The translations under genes were made by a program, and so were the position numbers. The notes under the pieces are model-generated. The model saw nothing but the letters and a program-made list of their open reading frames with translations, was not told where the DNA came from and did no database searches. From Acidobacteriota bacterium (GTDB lineage Bacteria > Acidobacteriota > Vicinamibacteria > Vicinamibacterales > UBA2999), in assembly GCA_947482665.1 (NCBI GenBank), contig CANKJK010000002.1, positions 186,001 to 250,000 on the forward strand: a stretch of 64,000 bases of DNA, read 5' to 3'. Position 1 is the first letter of the stretch, and the number at the start of each line of letters is the position of its first letter. Positions 42,604-51,348 of the stretch are shown piece by piece.

Positions 42604-44442
42604 TCACTCCCTGAGCGTCACGGGGCGGTCGTCACGCCGGGCTCGTAACGCCTCCAGCACGGTGCGGCGTGGTCCTGACCCATCCCCCTGCCCGGCTTCC
42701 CGCTCCCAGATAGCCAGCGCCCGCTGGCTTGCCGCCATGCGCGCCTCTCTGTTCGAGAGAAAGTCATAGCCCTGCACGGCGCCGGGTGACACACGCCCCA
42801 GCGACCGCGCCGCAATGAACCGCACCGCCGGGTAGGGGTCGTCGAGCAGACTCGCCAGCACGGGCCGCGCCCAGTCCTGCCGTGCTGCCGCCCCGGCCTC
42901 GCGGCGTCCGAGCGCGTCAGCCACGATGGCGCGCTGCTGCGCATCGCCGGCCAGGGCCCATCGCACCGCGGCTGGGACACCGCCTGCGTCCACATCCAGG
43001 GCCGGCTGCGGCCGGCGGTACCACTGCTCGAGATATCCCGCGGTCCAGGTCAGCGGCCGATCGACGTGGCACAGGCTGCAGGCATCGGGACGCCCCGTGC
43101 GGAGCGCGACCGCCACATCCGGGCTCGTGATCCGGTGACTCCGCACCGTCTTCAGGAGTCCGTAGGTCGTATAGGGCATGTGGCAGTTCACGCACCGACT
43201 GCCCGCAGAGTCCGTGGCATGGCGGGTATGCGCGTCTCTACCCGTGCCCACCGCCGGGTGACAGTTGAGGCACGCCCCGTCGCCTGTCGCCGAGACCGCC
43301 AGTTGCTCATCGGCCCAGAACTGCAGCGGCCGCACGTCGGTCTTCTCGCGATGCAGGGCGTGACACGAGAGACACGTCATGGTCCGCTCGGGTGTTCGCG
43401 CCTGGGTGTAACAGGGTGATTCGATCAGGCCGTTGTATTCACGCCCCGCCACGGCAATGGTGCCGTCCGGCCAGAAGGCATCACGGACGAAACCGGGATC
43501 CTCCGCCAGCAAGGCGCGCAGGCGCGGCGCCTCGGGCTCACTTCCGGGCCGCGCCACGAACCGGAACCGTGAGAGTTCGTCTCCGGGCCTGAACTGCGGC
43601 CCGCCGTGGTTCTCCGTCTGCTCGCCGGCCTGATCGTGCCACTCCCACGCACTGTGGCATTGGCCGCACACCTCGGCAGCCCGGCGCGGATCCAGCTTTC
43701 GCGGATTATGGATGCCGCCGGCGCGCGGCGATCGGACATGCCCCGCCGACGGACCGTGACAGGCCTCGCACGCGATCCCGAATTCCCCGACGCGGGAATC
43801 CGCCTCGAGCGCATCCGCCGTCATCCGCATGGACATCGACGGGACGCGCGCCGCGCCGCGTGTGGTGTGGCAACTGATGCAGACCTGATTCCACTGTCCC
43901 GCTCCAGGCAGTAGCACCGGCGTGGGCGGCTGCAGGAAGGCCGCGCCGCGCGGGATCCACCGGCGCTCCTCAATCAGATACGTCAGGGGAAAGCGGCCGA
44001 GCACACGCGAGCGGCCAGTCTCGTACCAGAACACCTGCTGATGGTGCGACCCGGTGACAAGCGCGACCGGCCGGCTGAGGGCCGCGGGCGCACCGGGACC
44101 CGCGTGGTCGGGGTCGGGGAGTTCCGCCCAGAGGGCGCCCTGACGGGTGGAGAGGCGCAACGCGCCCCAGGTCGACGGGGGCGCGACGCCGTCAGTCACG
44201 AAGCGCGCCGCGGCCGGCGAGGCCTCGGCCGTCATGGTCCGATGAAAGGAGCCTCGCCACGACGCGTACGCGTCTGGATGACACGCACGACACGCGTCTG
44301 GGCGCGCAGAGTCCTCGTTCGTGACGCGCAGGGGCCGTCCCCCACGCGTCTCATCGGCGGATCGCGTGCAGCCGGCAGACGCCCACGCCACCCCGGCGAG
44401 CAGTGCCGCGACGCCCGCGATGAGACGAGGGAACCGCGACAC
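42604..44442 (-). CDS. Octahaem c-type cytochrome with C-terminal HEAT-like repeats, probable lipoprotein
   Basis: About 612 residues from GTG 44442. The hydrophobic start ends in W-A-S-A-G-C, a near-lipobox. Eight C-x-x-C-H sites are visible in order: C-R-A-C-H, C-I-S-C-H, C-E-A-C-H, C-G-Q-C-H, C-L-S-C-H, C-L-N-C-H, C-V-N-C-H, C-S-L-C-H. The last 150 residues (V-R-W-A-L-A-G-D-A-Q-Q-R-A-I-V-A, V-L-A-S-L-L-D-D-P-Y-P-A-V-R-F-I-A-A-R-S-L-G) form HEAT-like helical repeats. A role in multistep electron transfer at the envelope is likely; nitrite-reductase-type catalysis is possible but unproven. It is the last gene after a DUF1592-DUF1552-ankyrin series, 13 bases behind the ankyrin gene. Confidence 0.82.
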   Translation of the reverse strand: MSRFPRLIAGVAALLAGVAWASAGCTRSADETRGGRPLRVTNEDSARPDACRACHPDAYASWRGSFHRTMTAEASPAAARFVTDGVAPPSTWGALRLSTRQGALWAELPDPDHAGPGAPAALSRPVALVTGSHHQQVFWYETGRSRVLGRFPLTYLIEERRWIPRGAAFLQPPTPVLLPGAGQWNQVCISCHTTRGAARVPSMSMRMTADALEADSRVGEFGIACEACHGPSAGHVRSPRAGGIHNPRKLDPRRAAEVCGQCHSAWEWHDQAGEQTENHGGPQFRPGDELSRFRFVARPGSEPEAPRLRALLAEDPGFVRDAFWPDGTIAVAGREYNGLIESPCYTQARTPERTMTCLSCHALHREKTDVRPLQFWADEQLAVSATGDGACLNCHPAVGTGRDAHTRHATDSAGSRCVNCHMPYTTYGLLKTVRSHRITSPDVAVALRTGRPDACSLCHVDRPLTWTAGYLEQWYRRPQPALDVDAGGVPAAVRWALAGDAQQRAIVADALGRREAGAAARQDWARPVLASLLDDPYPAVRFIAARSLGRVSPGAVQGYDFLSNREARMAASQRALAIWEREAGQGDGSGPRRTVLEALRARRDDRPVTLRE

Positions 44443-44455
44443 GCGGAGTGCAGGT

Positions 44456-46129
44456 CTACTGCGCGGGAAGCGCCAGGTCCTCGGGCAGCGGCACATTCCC
44501 GCGCTGCACGTTCCGCAGGTCACGGCCCGGCCGGCACCGGTCAGCCAGCGTCCCGCCGGCAGGCGGAGGATTCACGTTTGCGCCGTGCCCGCAGACGCCG
44601 AACATGCGCTCATAGAGTTCGTTGTCGGTGGGCCGGTCCGTCGACAGACCGCGCTGCGTCATCTGCGCGCGGATGTAGGTGCCCATCTCAGGATTCTTGA
44701 TCTGCTGACCACCGTAGTTCTTACCCCACTCGGCAGAGATGAGCGGCGTCCAGCCAAAGAGATCCTTCACATCGAAGTTCGCGCCGTGATCGAGGAGGAG
44801 CTGCACGAGTGGAATCGGCCCGCGCGCGGTTGCTCCGAGGAGCGCCGATTCGCCGTACTTGTTCTTGGCATTCACGGGCGCCCCGAGACCAATCAGGAAC
44901 TTCGTCACCTCGATCGTCTCCTGGTCGTCATGGGTGTCCTCACCGGGATTGAACATCTCGACGCCGCAGGCGGCCATCAGCGGGGTGGTCTCGTTGATGT
45001 TCCGGATGTTCGGATCGGCCCCGAGTTCCAGCAAAACCTTGAGCAAGTCCAGGTCGCTGGCCTTGGCCGCCATCGCGAAGGCCGTGGCGCCAGGACCGAA
45101 GTTGTTGCGGACGTCGTCCCGGATCTTGCGGGTCATTTTCTTGTTGATGTCCGCGCCAGCCTTCACCAGCTTCCGCGCCAGCTCCAGGCCGCTCATCGTC
45201 CCGGTCGCCTCCGGCCACGGATAGCGGTTCACATCGAGACCACGGCGCGTGCGTGCCAACTGGTGGAGCGCCGCCCATCCCTGTCCGTCGGCATTGGGAT
45301 TCGCGCCGCGATCAATCAGGTAGGACGCCAGCTCCCAGTGGGCGTTGGCCACCGCGATGACCAGGGCGCTCGTCTTGTCCGTGAGCGTGTCGTTCACATC
45401 GGCGCCCAGTTCCAACAGGGTCTTGACCGCGTCCATGTGTCCCTGACGCACGGCAAACAGGAACGGCGTGGCCGCGTCCGGCCGATAGCGGGTCCGCCCG
45501 TACATCTCCACTTCCGGCTGCCCCTCGGTCGTGCGCGATGCCGTCTTCGGTCCGGTCGCCCGTGCCTTCAGTTCGGCGCCAGCTTCGACCAGCGTGCGGA
45601 TGGCGGCGGAATTGCCCTGCGAGGCCGCCCACATCAACGCTGTCTGCCCCCGCCGCGATTCACGCGCGTTTACATTCACCTTCGCCGCGAGCAACGCCTT
45701 GATCGTCTCCACGTCACCCGTGCGCGCCGCCGTCATCAGCAGCGTCTCGTCGCCCGCAAGCAGGGCCGAGGGATTCGCGCCGGCTTTCAGCAGGCGCTGC
45801 ACCATCGCGGCATCGCCGTTCTCGGATGCGGGCGCCAGCGGCATCACGCCAAAGCGATTCACCGCGTTGACGTCGGCACCGCCCTTGATCAGCAGATCGA
45901 CGATCGCCGCGTCACTGTGCTCCACCGCCCAGTGCAACGCGGTCGTGCCGTCGACATCGGCGACCTTGGCCGAACCCGGCCGCTGCGTGAGCACGCGGAC
46001 CGCCGCGACATCTCCCGCCTTCACGGCATCCATGAGCGCACCCTGGCGGGCCGCGCCAAGGCCGCTCACCGCCAGGAGGGCCACCAGGCCGCAACTGGCG
46101 ACAGAACCCCGAAGTGATCTGCGTGACAT
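44456..46129 (-). CDS. Exported ankyrin-repeat protein
   Basis: A 557-residue protein starting at ATG 46129. A signal peptide (about 10-27, L-V-A-L-L-A-V-S-G-L-G-A-A) precedes about ten ankyrin repeats: D-G-T-T-A-L-H-W-A-V, L-L-I-K-G-G-A-D-V-N-A-V-N-R-F-G, G-Q-T-A-L-M-W-A-A, A-T-P-F-L-F-A-V-R-Q-G-H, G-E-S-A-L-L-G-A. A unique C-terminal 80-residue tail has V-C-G-H-G-A-N-V-N and C-R-P-G-R-D-L-R. It sits between the DUF1552 gene and the octahaem cytochrome, mirroring the ankyrin gene at 22119-23624 in the other cluster. Probably a periplasmic protein-binding scaffold. Confidence 0.87.
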   Translation of the reverse strand: MSRRSLRGSVASCGLVALLAVSGLGAARQGALMDAVKAGDVAAVRVLTQRPGSAKVADVDGTTALHWAVEHSDAAIVDLLIKGGADVNAVNRFGVMPLAPASENGDAAMVQRLLKAGANPSALLAGDETLLMTAARTGDVETIKALLAAKVNVNARESRRGQTALMWAASQGNSAAIRTLVEAGAELKARATGPKTASRTTEGQPEVEMYGRTRYRPDAATPFLFAVRQGHMDAVKTLLELGADVNDTLTDKTSALVIAVANAHWELASYLIDRGANPNADGQGWAALHQLARTRRGLDVNRYPWPEATGTMSGLELARKLVKAGADINKKMTRKIRDDVRNNFGPGATAFAMAAKASDLDLLKVLLELGADPNIRNINETTPLMAACGVEMFNPGEDTHDDQETIEVTKFLIGLGAPVNAKNKYGESALLGATARGPIPLVQLLLDHGANFDVKDLFGWTPLISAEWGKNYGGQQIKNPEMGTYIRAQMTQRGLSTDRPTDNELYERMFGVCGHGANVNPPPAGGTLADRCRPGRDLRNVQRGNVPLPEDLALPAQ

Positions 46130-46148
46130 GTGCGTGTTCCTTTCGCGC

Positions 46149-47510
46149 CTAGACGCCCGCCAGCGGGCCGGAGCTGTCGCCCATCTGCTTGACGCCAATC
46201 CCGAGCTTGTTCAGCAGTGCGAGATTCAGGTTCATGAACGGAATGTTCTCGCCAACCGGATACACCAGCGACCGGCTGCCCTTGAGCTGACCGCACAGGC
46301 CGCCGACCATCGTGATCGCCAGGTTGTGCGGGTCGTGCGCATCGGCGTCGCCCATGCCGCTGCCGTGCACCAGCAGTGAGTGGTCAAGCAGATTCCCGTC
46401 GCCATCAGGCGTCGCCTTCAGCTTGCCAGCCAGATACGCGACCAGCGACGCGTGGTACGTGTTGATCCGCGTGTGCATCGCCATCCGCTCCGGGTTGTGC
46501 CCATGGTGGGACACGGAGTGGTGACCATCGGTCACGCCCACGTTCGGATAGGAGTGGTCGCTCTGCTCGCGGGAGATCTGGTAGGTCACCACACGGGTGA
46601 TATCCGCCTGCCAGGCGAGGAACACCAGATCCCACATCAGCTTCGAGTGATCGTCGAACGACTCCGGGATCGCGGCGGGCCGCGTCATCGGAATCGGCGA
46701 CTCGCTTGACCGCGCCTCGGCGCGCTGAATGCGGCCCTCAACGTCGCGGATGGTGTCGAGGTACTCATTCACCTTGCTGCGATCAGACGGGCCGAGCTTC
46801 TTCTGCAGGCCCACCATGTCGGCGCGCATCGCATCGAGGATGCTGCGGTTGTTCCGGAGGCGCTCCAGGCGTGCCTTGCCCGTGGAGCCATCGCCAAACA
46901 GCCGCTCGAACACCACGCGGGGATTGGTCTCACCCGGCTGCGGCATCGTCGGCGTGCGCCACGACATCGCGCTCTGATAGACGCAGGCATAGCCGTTGTC
47001 GCAGTTGCCGGTCATGTAGTTCGCCTCGAGGGCAATCTCGAGCGACCGCAGGGGCGTGTCCGTCCCGAGCGTGTCCGCGGCGTACTGATCGACCGTCTCA
47101 CCGAGTTCGATGTCCGCGCCCTCGGTGTACTTGGCCCGAGCGCCGCTCAGGTAGGCCGTGTGCGCCTTGGTGTGCGGTGCGCGGCTGTTGCCACGCGACT
47201 CAGCCGAGGGGCTCGCCAGCCCCTGAACCGCGACGAGCTGGTCACGGAAGGGAGCGAAGGGGCCGAGCGTCGTCGAGAGCTTGAACTCCGCGCCCTCGGC
47301 CGCGATGCCCTGCTTGCCGTTCGGGTACCAATCCTCAAGCAGGATGCCATTCGGCACGTAGGTCCACAGCATCCGGGGAATCGGCTTGGCGGCCGTACGG
47401 ACCTCGGCGGTCAGCGCGGGCACCATCGCATCCAGCAGGGGCAGTCCGAGCGCGACACCGGTCCCACGTAGGAAGGTCCGACGGGGCAACGCGAGTTTCA
47501 TGATGTTCAT
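46149..47510 (-). CDS. DUF1552-family exported protein (copy 2)
   Basis: A 453-residue paralogue of the 37704-39059 product. The leader L-A-L-P-R-R-T-F-L-R-G-T-G-V-A-L-G-L-P-L-L (about 6-26) is twin-arginine-like. It keeps Y-V-P-N-G-I, V-Q-G-L-A-S, R-V-V-F-E-R-L-F-G-D-G, V-N-E-Y-L-D-T-I-R-D-V-E-G-R-I, Q-I-S-R-E-Q-S, V-S-H-H-G-H and H-G-S-G-M-G-D-A-D-A-H-D. It follows a DUF1592 gene (copy 2) by 31 bases, so both pairs keep the same gene order. Function is unknown; export with the DUF1592 partner is implied. Confidence 0.88.
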   Translation of the reverse strand: MNIMKLALPRRTFLRGTGVALGLPLLDAMVPALTAEVRTAAKPIPRMLWTYVPNGILLEDWYPNGKQGIAAEGAEFKLSTTLGPFAPFRDQLVAVQGLASPSAESRGNSRAPHTKAHTAYLSGARAKYTEGADIELGETVDQYAADTLGTDTPLRSLEIALEANYMTGNCDNGYACVYQSAMSWRTPTMPQPGETNPRVVFERLFGDGSTGKARLERLRNNRSILDAMRADMVGLQKKLGPSDRSKVNEYLDTIRDVEGRIQRAEARSSESPIPMTRPAAIPESFDDHSKLMWDLVFLAWQADITRVVTYQISREQSDHSYPNVGVTDGHHSVSHHGHNPERMAMHTRINTYHASLVAYLAGKLKATPDGDGNLLDHSLLVHGSGMGDADAHDPHNLAITMVGGLCGQLKGSRSLVYPVGENIPFMNLNLALLNKLGIGVKQMGDSSGPLAGV

Positions 47511-47541
47511 GACGAGATTCTCCTCAGCCAGCTCTCTTCGC

Positions 47542-49986
47542 CTAACGGGATGCAGTCTTCGTCACCGGTGCGGCCCCATCGGCCGCCCGGCGCATCTGGA
47601 ACGGAACGCTGCGCACGATGCCCAGCACGACATCCGAGAACTTATAGCCACCGGCGCCGGCCCCACGCACCACCGAGCGGACGCTCGGCTGGTCGTAATA
47701 CTCAAGGCCGCGACCCAGCGCATAGATCATGAGCTTCTCCGTGACCGCCGTCACGAAGTTTTCCGGGGCCCGCACCAGGGCACCGCGGAAGGCCGACAGG
47801 CCATCAAACTTGGCGCCGTCCGGCATGGCGCCTGACGCATCGATGGCGACGAAGTTCTCGTCAACCTTGCGGAACTGCCCGACCGGGTTGAAGTTCTCCA
47901 GCGCAAAACCCAGCGGATCAATCATCGCGTGGCAACTCGCGCAGACCACGTTGCCGCGGTGGGCCGCCATCCGCTCCCGCATCGTCTGCGCGAGGACGGT
48001 GCCCGATTCCTTGAGCGGCGGCACGTTGGCGGGCGGCGCAGGCGGCGGCGTCCCCAGGATGTTCTCCAGGATGAACTTGCCGCGCACGACGGGGCGCGTA
48101 CGGATCGGGGAGGAAGTCAGCGTCAGGATGCTGCCCTGCCCCAGGAGGCCCCTCCGGGAGTTGTCAGCTGGGAACGTGACCCGGCGGAAGTGGCTGCCCT
48201 TCACGCCCTGAATGCCGTAGTGCTTGGCGAGCCGTTCGTTCAGGTAGGAATAGTTCGCCGTCAGCAGGTCCACGATCGGGCGATCGTCATGCCGGATGCT
48301 GTCCACGAAGAGTTCCGTCTCGCGGCGCATGTACTGCTTCAGGCTGTCATCAAAGTTCGGGAAGAGCTGCGAGTTGGGTCGCACCACTTCCACCTTGCGA
48401 AGCTGCAGCCACTGGCCGGCAAAGTCCTCCGTCATGGCGGCGGCGCGCGGATCAGCCAGCATCCGGCGCACCTCGCGCGCCAACACGGCCGGCTCCCGGA
48501 GGCGGCCGGCCGCCGCAAGCGCGATCAGGGCATCGTCCGGTCCGCTCCGCCAGAGGAAGAACGAGATCCGCGAAGCCAGTTCGATGTCAGGGATGCGGTA
48601 GTTCGCTCCCGCCACGACGCCCGCCGGGTCTGTCTCCACCCGGAACAGGAACGACGGGCTGGTCAGCACACGGCGCAGCGCCAGATCGAGGCCCGCCTCG
48701 AACCCATGCACCTTGCCGCGCGTAAAGAACTCCATCAAGCCGTTCACTTCGACAGGGGACACCGGCCGCCGATAGGCACGACGCGCGACGGTCGAGAGAA
48801 TCCGGCGGGCGCACGGCGTCTCGTCGACGGCCGTCGCCGGCGCGCAGACGAGCAGCCGCCGGCGTGCCGGGGTATCGCCTGGGCCTCCGGGGTTGTACGG
48901 CCCTCCGACGGTGATGCTCTGGATGGAGGGCTGATACACAGCCATCCAGTCCGCTGCCACGGCATTCGACCGGTGCATCGGCTTGTCGAACTTCTTCCGC
49001 ATGCCGTCAAATTCGTCCACAGACGGCTGCTTGAGGAACCAGACGGCGACCTGGTGCGGGCCCGCCTTCACGGCCGCCTGCACCTTGTAGGACTCCTTCA
49101 TCTCCCCTTCCGGGCTGCCCTTTTTCGGCAGACGGATGAGCGTGACGCGTTCGCCGTCGATGGTGAGTTCCATCTCGTGCGTGTCGGGGAAGACGCCTGC
49201 GCAGCCGCTCTCGCCGGTGACGATCGAGCCGCACATCATCTTCATCTCAAAGGTGTACTCGCCGTCGCGCGCAAACATGTACGTGGCACGCATGCCGCCG
49301 CGGGTCCCCATCGGGAACCCTTCCAGCCGCTCGTCCTGCGAGTACTCGTATGACGCCCGGAACTCCTTGAATGCGGGTGTGGCATCGCTGCCCAGCACCG
49401 TGGTGGTGATGGTGCCGGCGGCGGACAAGTACTGCTCCATCAGCGATTCATTGAGGGTCAACGTGCCCGCGATGTTGTCGAAACCAAAGCTCGGGTTGTC
49501 GACGGGCAGTAGATCCGCCACATCGACGTCGATGTCGAACACGTCGCGCACCACGTTCCGGTACTCGGTCCGGTTCAGGCGGTGGAAGGTGTCCTTGCGG
49601 CCGGGATTGGGACGCGCGGCGGCCTGCTGGTCGAGGCGGGACTGCAGCGCGGACACCAGCGAGGTATAGGTCTGCGCGTCGGGACGCGGGCGCCCGGGCG
49701 GCGGCATGAGGCCGGCCCGCAGCTTCCGCACCACGCGCTCAAGCGATTCGGCGCTGGTGGCCAGGTCGTCGAACTTGACGTTATCGAGAGCGAATCCCCC
49801 GGCATTGGCCTTATTGCGCTCGGTATGACACGTCACGCAGTACTGCTGCACCAGCGCCTGCTGGGGCGCGAGCGAAGCGGACTTCGCCGCCGCGGCTGGC
49901 GCACCGTGCGGCGCTGCAGCCTGGGCAACCAGTCCCACGACAGTCAAAATTCCCACGGTCATACTGACCGTACGGACGGTCTTCAT
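47542..49986 (-). CDS. DUF1592-family exported cytochrome-like protein (copy 2)
   Basis: An 814-residue protein starting at ATG 49986 behind GGTGGAGGC. The signal peptide (about 8-24) leads to a cytochrome module with C50-V-T-C-H54. The train DUF1587 (L-N-R-T-E-Y-R-N-V-V-R-D-V), DUF1595 (C-A-R-R-I-L-S-T-V-A-R-R-A-Y-R-R-P), DUF1592 (I-E-L-A-S-R-I-S-F-F-L-W-R), DUF1588 (C-A-S-C-H-A-M-I-D-P-L-G-F-A-L-E-N-F) and DUF1585 follows. Compared with copy 1 it has an extra 30-40 residues around the central domain, with C-G and C-A pairs. It is paired with DUF1552 copy 2, the secreted ankyrin protein and the octahaem cytochrome. Confidence 0.9.
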   Translation of the reverse strand: MKTVRTVSMTVGILTVVGLVAQAAAPHGAPAAAAKSASLAPQQALVQQYCVTCHTERNKANAGGFALDNVKFDDLATSAESLERVVRKLRAGLMPPPGRPRPDAQTYTSLVSALQSRLDQQAAARPNPGRKDTFHRLNRTEYRNVVRDVFDIDVDVADLLPVDNPSFGFDNIAGTLTLNESLMEQYLSAAGTITTTVLGSDATPAFKEFRASYEYSQDERLEGFPMGTRGGMRATYMFARDGEYTFEMKMMCGSIVTGESGCAGVFPDTHEMELTIDGERVTLIRLPKKGSPEGEMKESYKVQAAVKAGPHQVAVWFLKQPSVDEFDGMRKKFDKPMHRSNAVAADWMAVYQPSIQSITVGGPYNPGGPGDTPARRRLLVCAPATAVDETPCARRILSTVARRAYRRPVSPVEVNGLMEFFTRGKVHGFEAGLDLALRRVLTSPSFLFRVETDPAGVVAGANYRIPDIELASRISFFLWRSGPDDALIALAAAGRLREPAVLAREVRRMLADPRAAAMTEDFAGQWLQLRKVEVVRPNSQLFPNFDDSLKQYMRRETELFVDSIRHDDRPIVDLLTANYSYLNERLAKHYGIQGVKGSHFRRVTFPADNSRRGLLGQGSILTLTSSPIRTRPVVRGKFILENILGTPPPAPPANVPPLKESGTVLAQTMRERMAAHRGNVVCASCHAMIDPLGFALENFNPVGQFRKVDENFVAIDASGAMPDGAKFDGLSAFRGALVRAPENFVTAVTEKLMIYALGRGLEYYDQPSVRSVVRGAGAGGYKFSDVVLGIVRSVPFQMRRAADGAAPVTKTASR

Positions 49987-50050
49987 TGAGCCTCCACCGG
50001 AAAACACGTAAAAGGTACCACCCTTGGCAGGCGTCCGCTGTCGCAAATTA

Positions 50051-50063
50051 TGGCGGACCGCCA
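50051..50063. repeat. Short inverted repeat downstream of the NHL-propeller genes
   Basis: TGGCGG-A-CCGCCA (50051-50063) lies between the end of the propeller genes and the DUF1592 copy 2 start. On the minus strand it is followed by TAATTTG. It could be a weak terminator or an operator. Confidence 0.25.
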
Positions 50064-50118
50064 GGTTTTGCGCCCATTTTCGCGGAACACCCTCACCGGC
50101 ACGACCGGCGTGAAGACT

Positions 50119-51348
50119 TCAGTGGGTCGCGGGGCCCTGACCCAGGTAGCGGAAGCGCTGCACCCGCTTCCCCTCCCACACCTCACCCACGTAGACATTG
50201 CCCTGCCGATCGGTCGCAATGCTGAAGGCCGTCGTGAACTGCCCGGCGAAGTGCCCGCCCGAGCCAAACGACCCGACCGTCTCCATCGTGGCGCGATTCA
50301 GAATCCAGACCTTCTCGTTGGTTCCGTCCGCCACGTAGGCAAACCGCTGTTCAGGATCCTGAGAGAAGGCAATGCCGTAGGTCGTCCCGCCGGGCGTCGC
50401 CGCGGCCACCACCCCCTGCTTCACGAACGTGCCGTCCGGCCTGAAGACCTGGATGCGGTTGTTCACCCGGTCGCACACGTAGATGAGCCGGTCGCGGCTC
50501 ATGCCAATGCAGTGCACGTCGCCGAACTGCGGACTATTCACATCCGGGCTATCCGGCTTCATGACAGGGGCGTCGTCCGGCGGCTTGCCGTACGCACCCC
50601 AGTGCCTGAGGTACTTGCCGGTCTTGCCATCAAACACGATGACGCGACGGTTGCGCAGCCCGTCCGCCACGAAGACCTCGTTGTTCGTCGGGTCGATCAC
50701 GACGCCGGCCGCGCCGCGCATCACGGCCGTGTCGCCGCTGCCCTTCCCCTTTCCACCAGCCGCGCCAATCTGCAGCAGCGGACGCCCGAAGCGGCTCATC
50801 TTCAGCACCTGCCCGTCTCCCGGCCCATCGGCCCCGAGCCAGACGTTGTCATTGAAGTCGACGAAGATGCCGCGCTCACCGAACGGACCGGAGCCGTAGA
50901 AACTGTCCGGGCTCTTGGCGCCTGGCGTGGGCCACGCGATCCCGTCCTGCGGTCCGCCCCACATCTGCACCATGTTGCCGTCCTGATCGAATTCGATCAC
51001 GGGCAGCGCCGGCCGGCAGCAACCGGAGACCGCACCGACCAGCGCGCCGTAATGGCCGTCGGCCGCCTCGGACTCGGAAGGCTTCAGACTCTTCGGCCGC
51101 TGCACGACCCAGATGTGGTTCCGGGAGTCGACGCTGATGCCGACCACGTGGCCCACCTTCATGGCATTCGGCAACGGCTTCGGCCACGTCTTGTCGTACC
51201 GGAACTGCGGCACATCGCCGGTCGCCTGCGGCCGCGTGGCCGCCGGGCGCACCGGGGCGGCGGGCTGTTGCGCCGATACCCGTGGGAATACGGAGACGGC
51301 AACCGCTGCCGCCACCACGCCAATACCAATTACCCGCGCGCGCTTCAT
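50119..51348 (-). CDS. Exported NHL/six-bladed propeller-like protein (copy A)
   Basis: A 409-residue protein with signal peptide (about 4-26, ending V-S-A-Q-Q). The propeller blades are visible as G-I-S-V-D-S-R-N-H-I-W-V, G-I-F-V-D-F-N-D-N-V-W-L-G, G-V-V-I-D-P-T-N-N-E-V-F-V-A-D-G, C-I-G-M-S-R-D-R-L-I-Y-V-C-D-R and S-I-A-T-D-R-Q-G-N-V-Y-V-G-E, the NHL/SMP-30-type repeat. A vicinal pair in G-C-C-R-P-A-L-P-V-I-E-F-D is shared with copy B. Its ATG overlaps the copy B stop by four bases (ATGA). The ligand is unknown; co-expression with a TonB receptor suggests periplasmic handling of imported material. Confidence 0.85.
   Translation of the reverse strand: MKRARVIGIGVVAAAVAVSVFPRVSAQQPAAPVRPAATRPQATGDVPQFRYDKTWPKPLPNAMKVGHVVGISVDSRNHIWVVQRPKSLKPSESEAADGHYGALVGAVSGCCRPALPVIEFDQDGNMVQMWGGPQDGIAWPTPGAKSPDSFYGSGPFGERGIFVDFNDNVWLGADGPGDGQVLKMSRFGRPLLQIGAAGGKGKGSGDTAVMRGAAGVVIDPTNNEVFVADGLRNRRVIVFDGKTGKYLRHWGAYGKPPDDAPVMKPDSPDVNSPQFGDVHCIGMSRDRLIYVCDRVNNRIQVFRPDGTFVKQGVVAAATPGGTTYGIAFSQDPEQRFAYVADGTNEKVWILNRATMETVGSFGSGGHFAGQFTTAFSIATDRQGNVYVGEVWEGKRVQRFRYLGQGPATH

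Noticed and set aside
44321-46117. A 598-codon open frame opposite the ankyrin gene
   Set aside because: The repeat-like pattern merely mirrors the ankyrin repeats on the coding strand.
37704-49986. Recent tandem duplication of the DUF1592-DUF1552 pair
   Set aside because: The copies share motifs but differ throughout and are separated by unrelated genes, so the duplication is old or the pairs were acquired separately.
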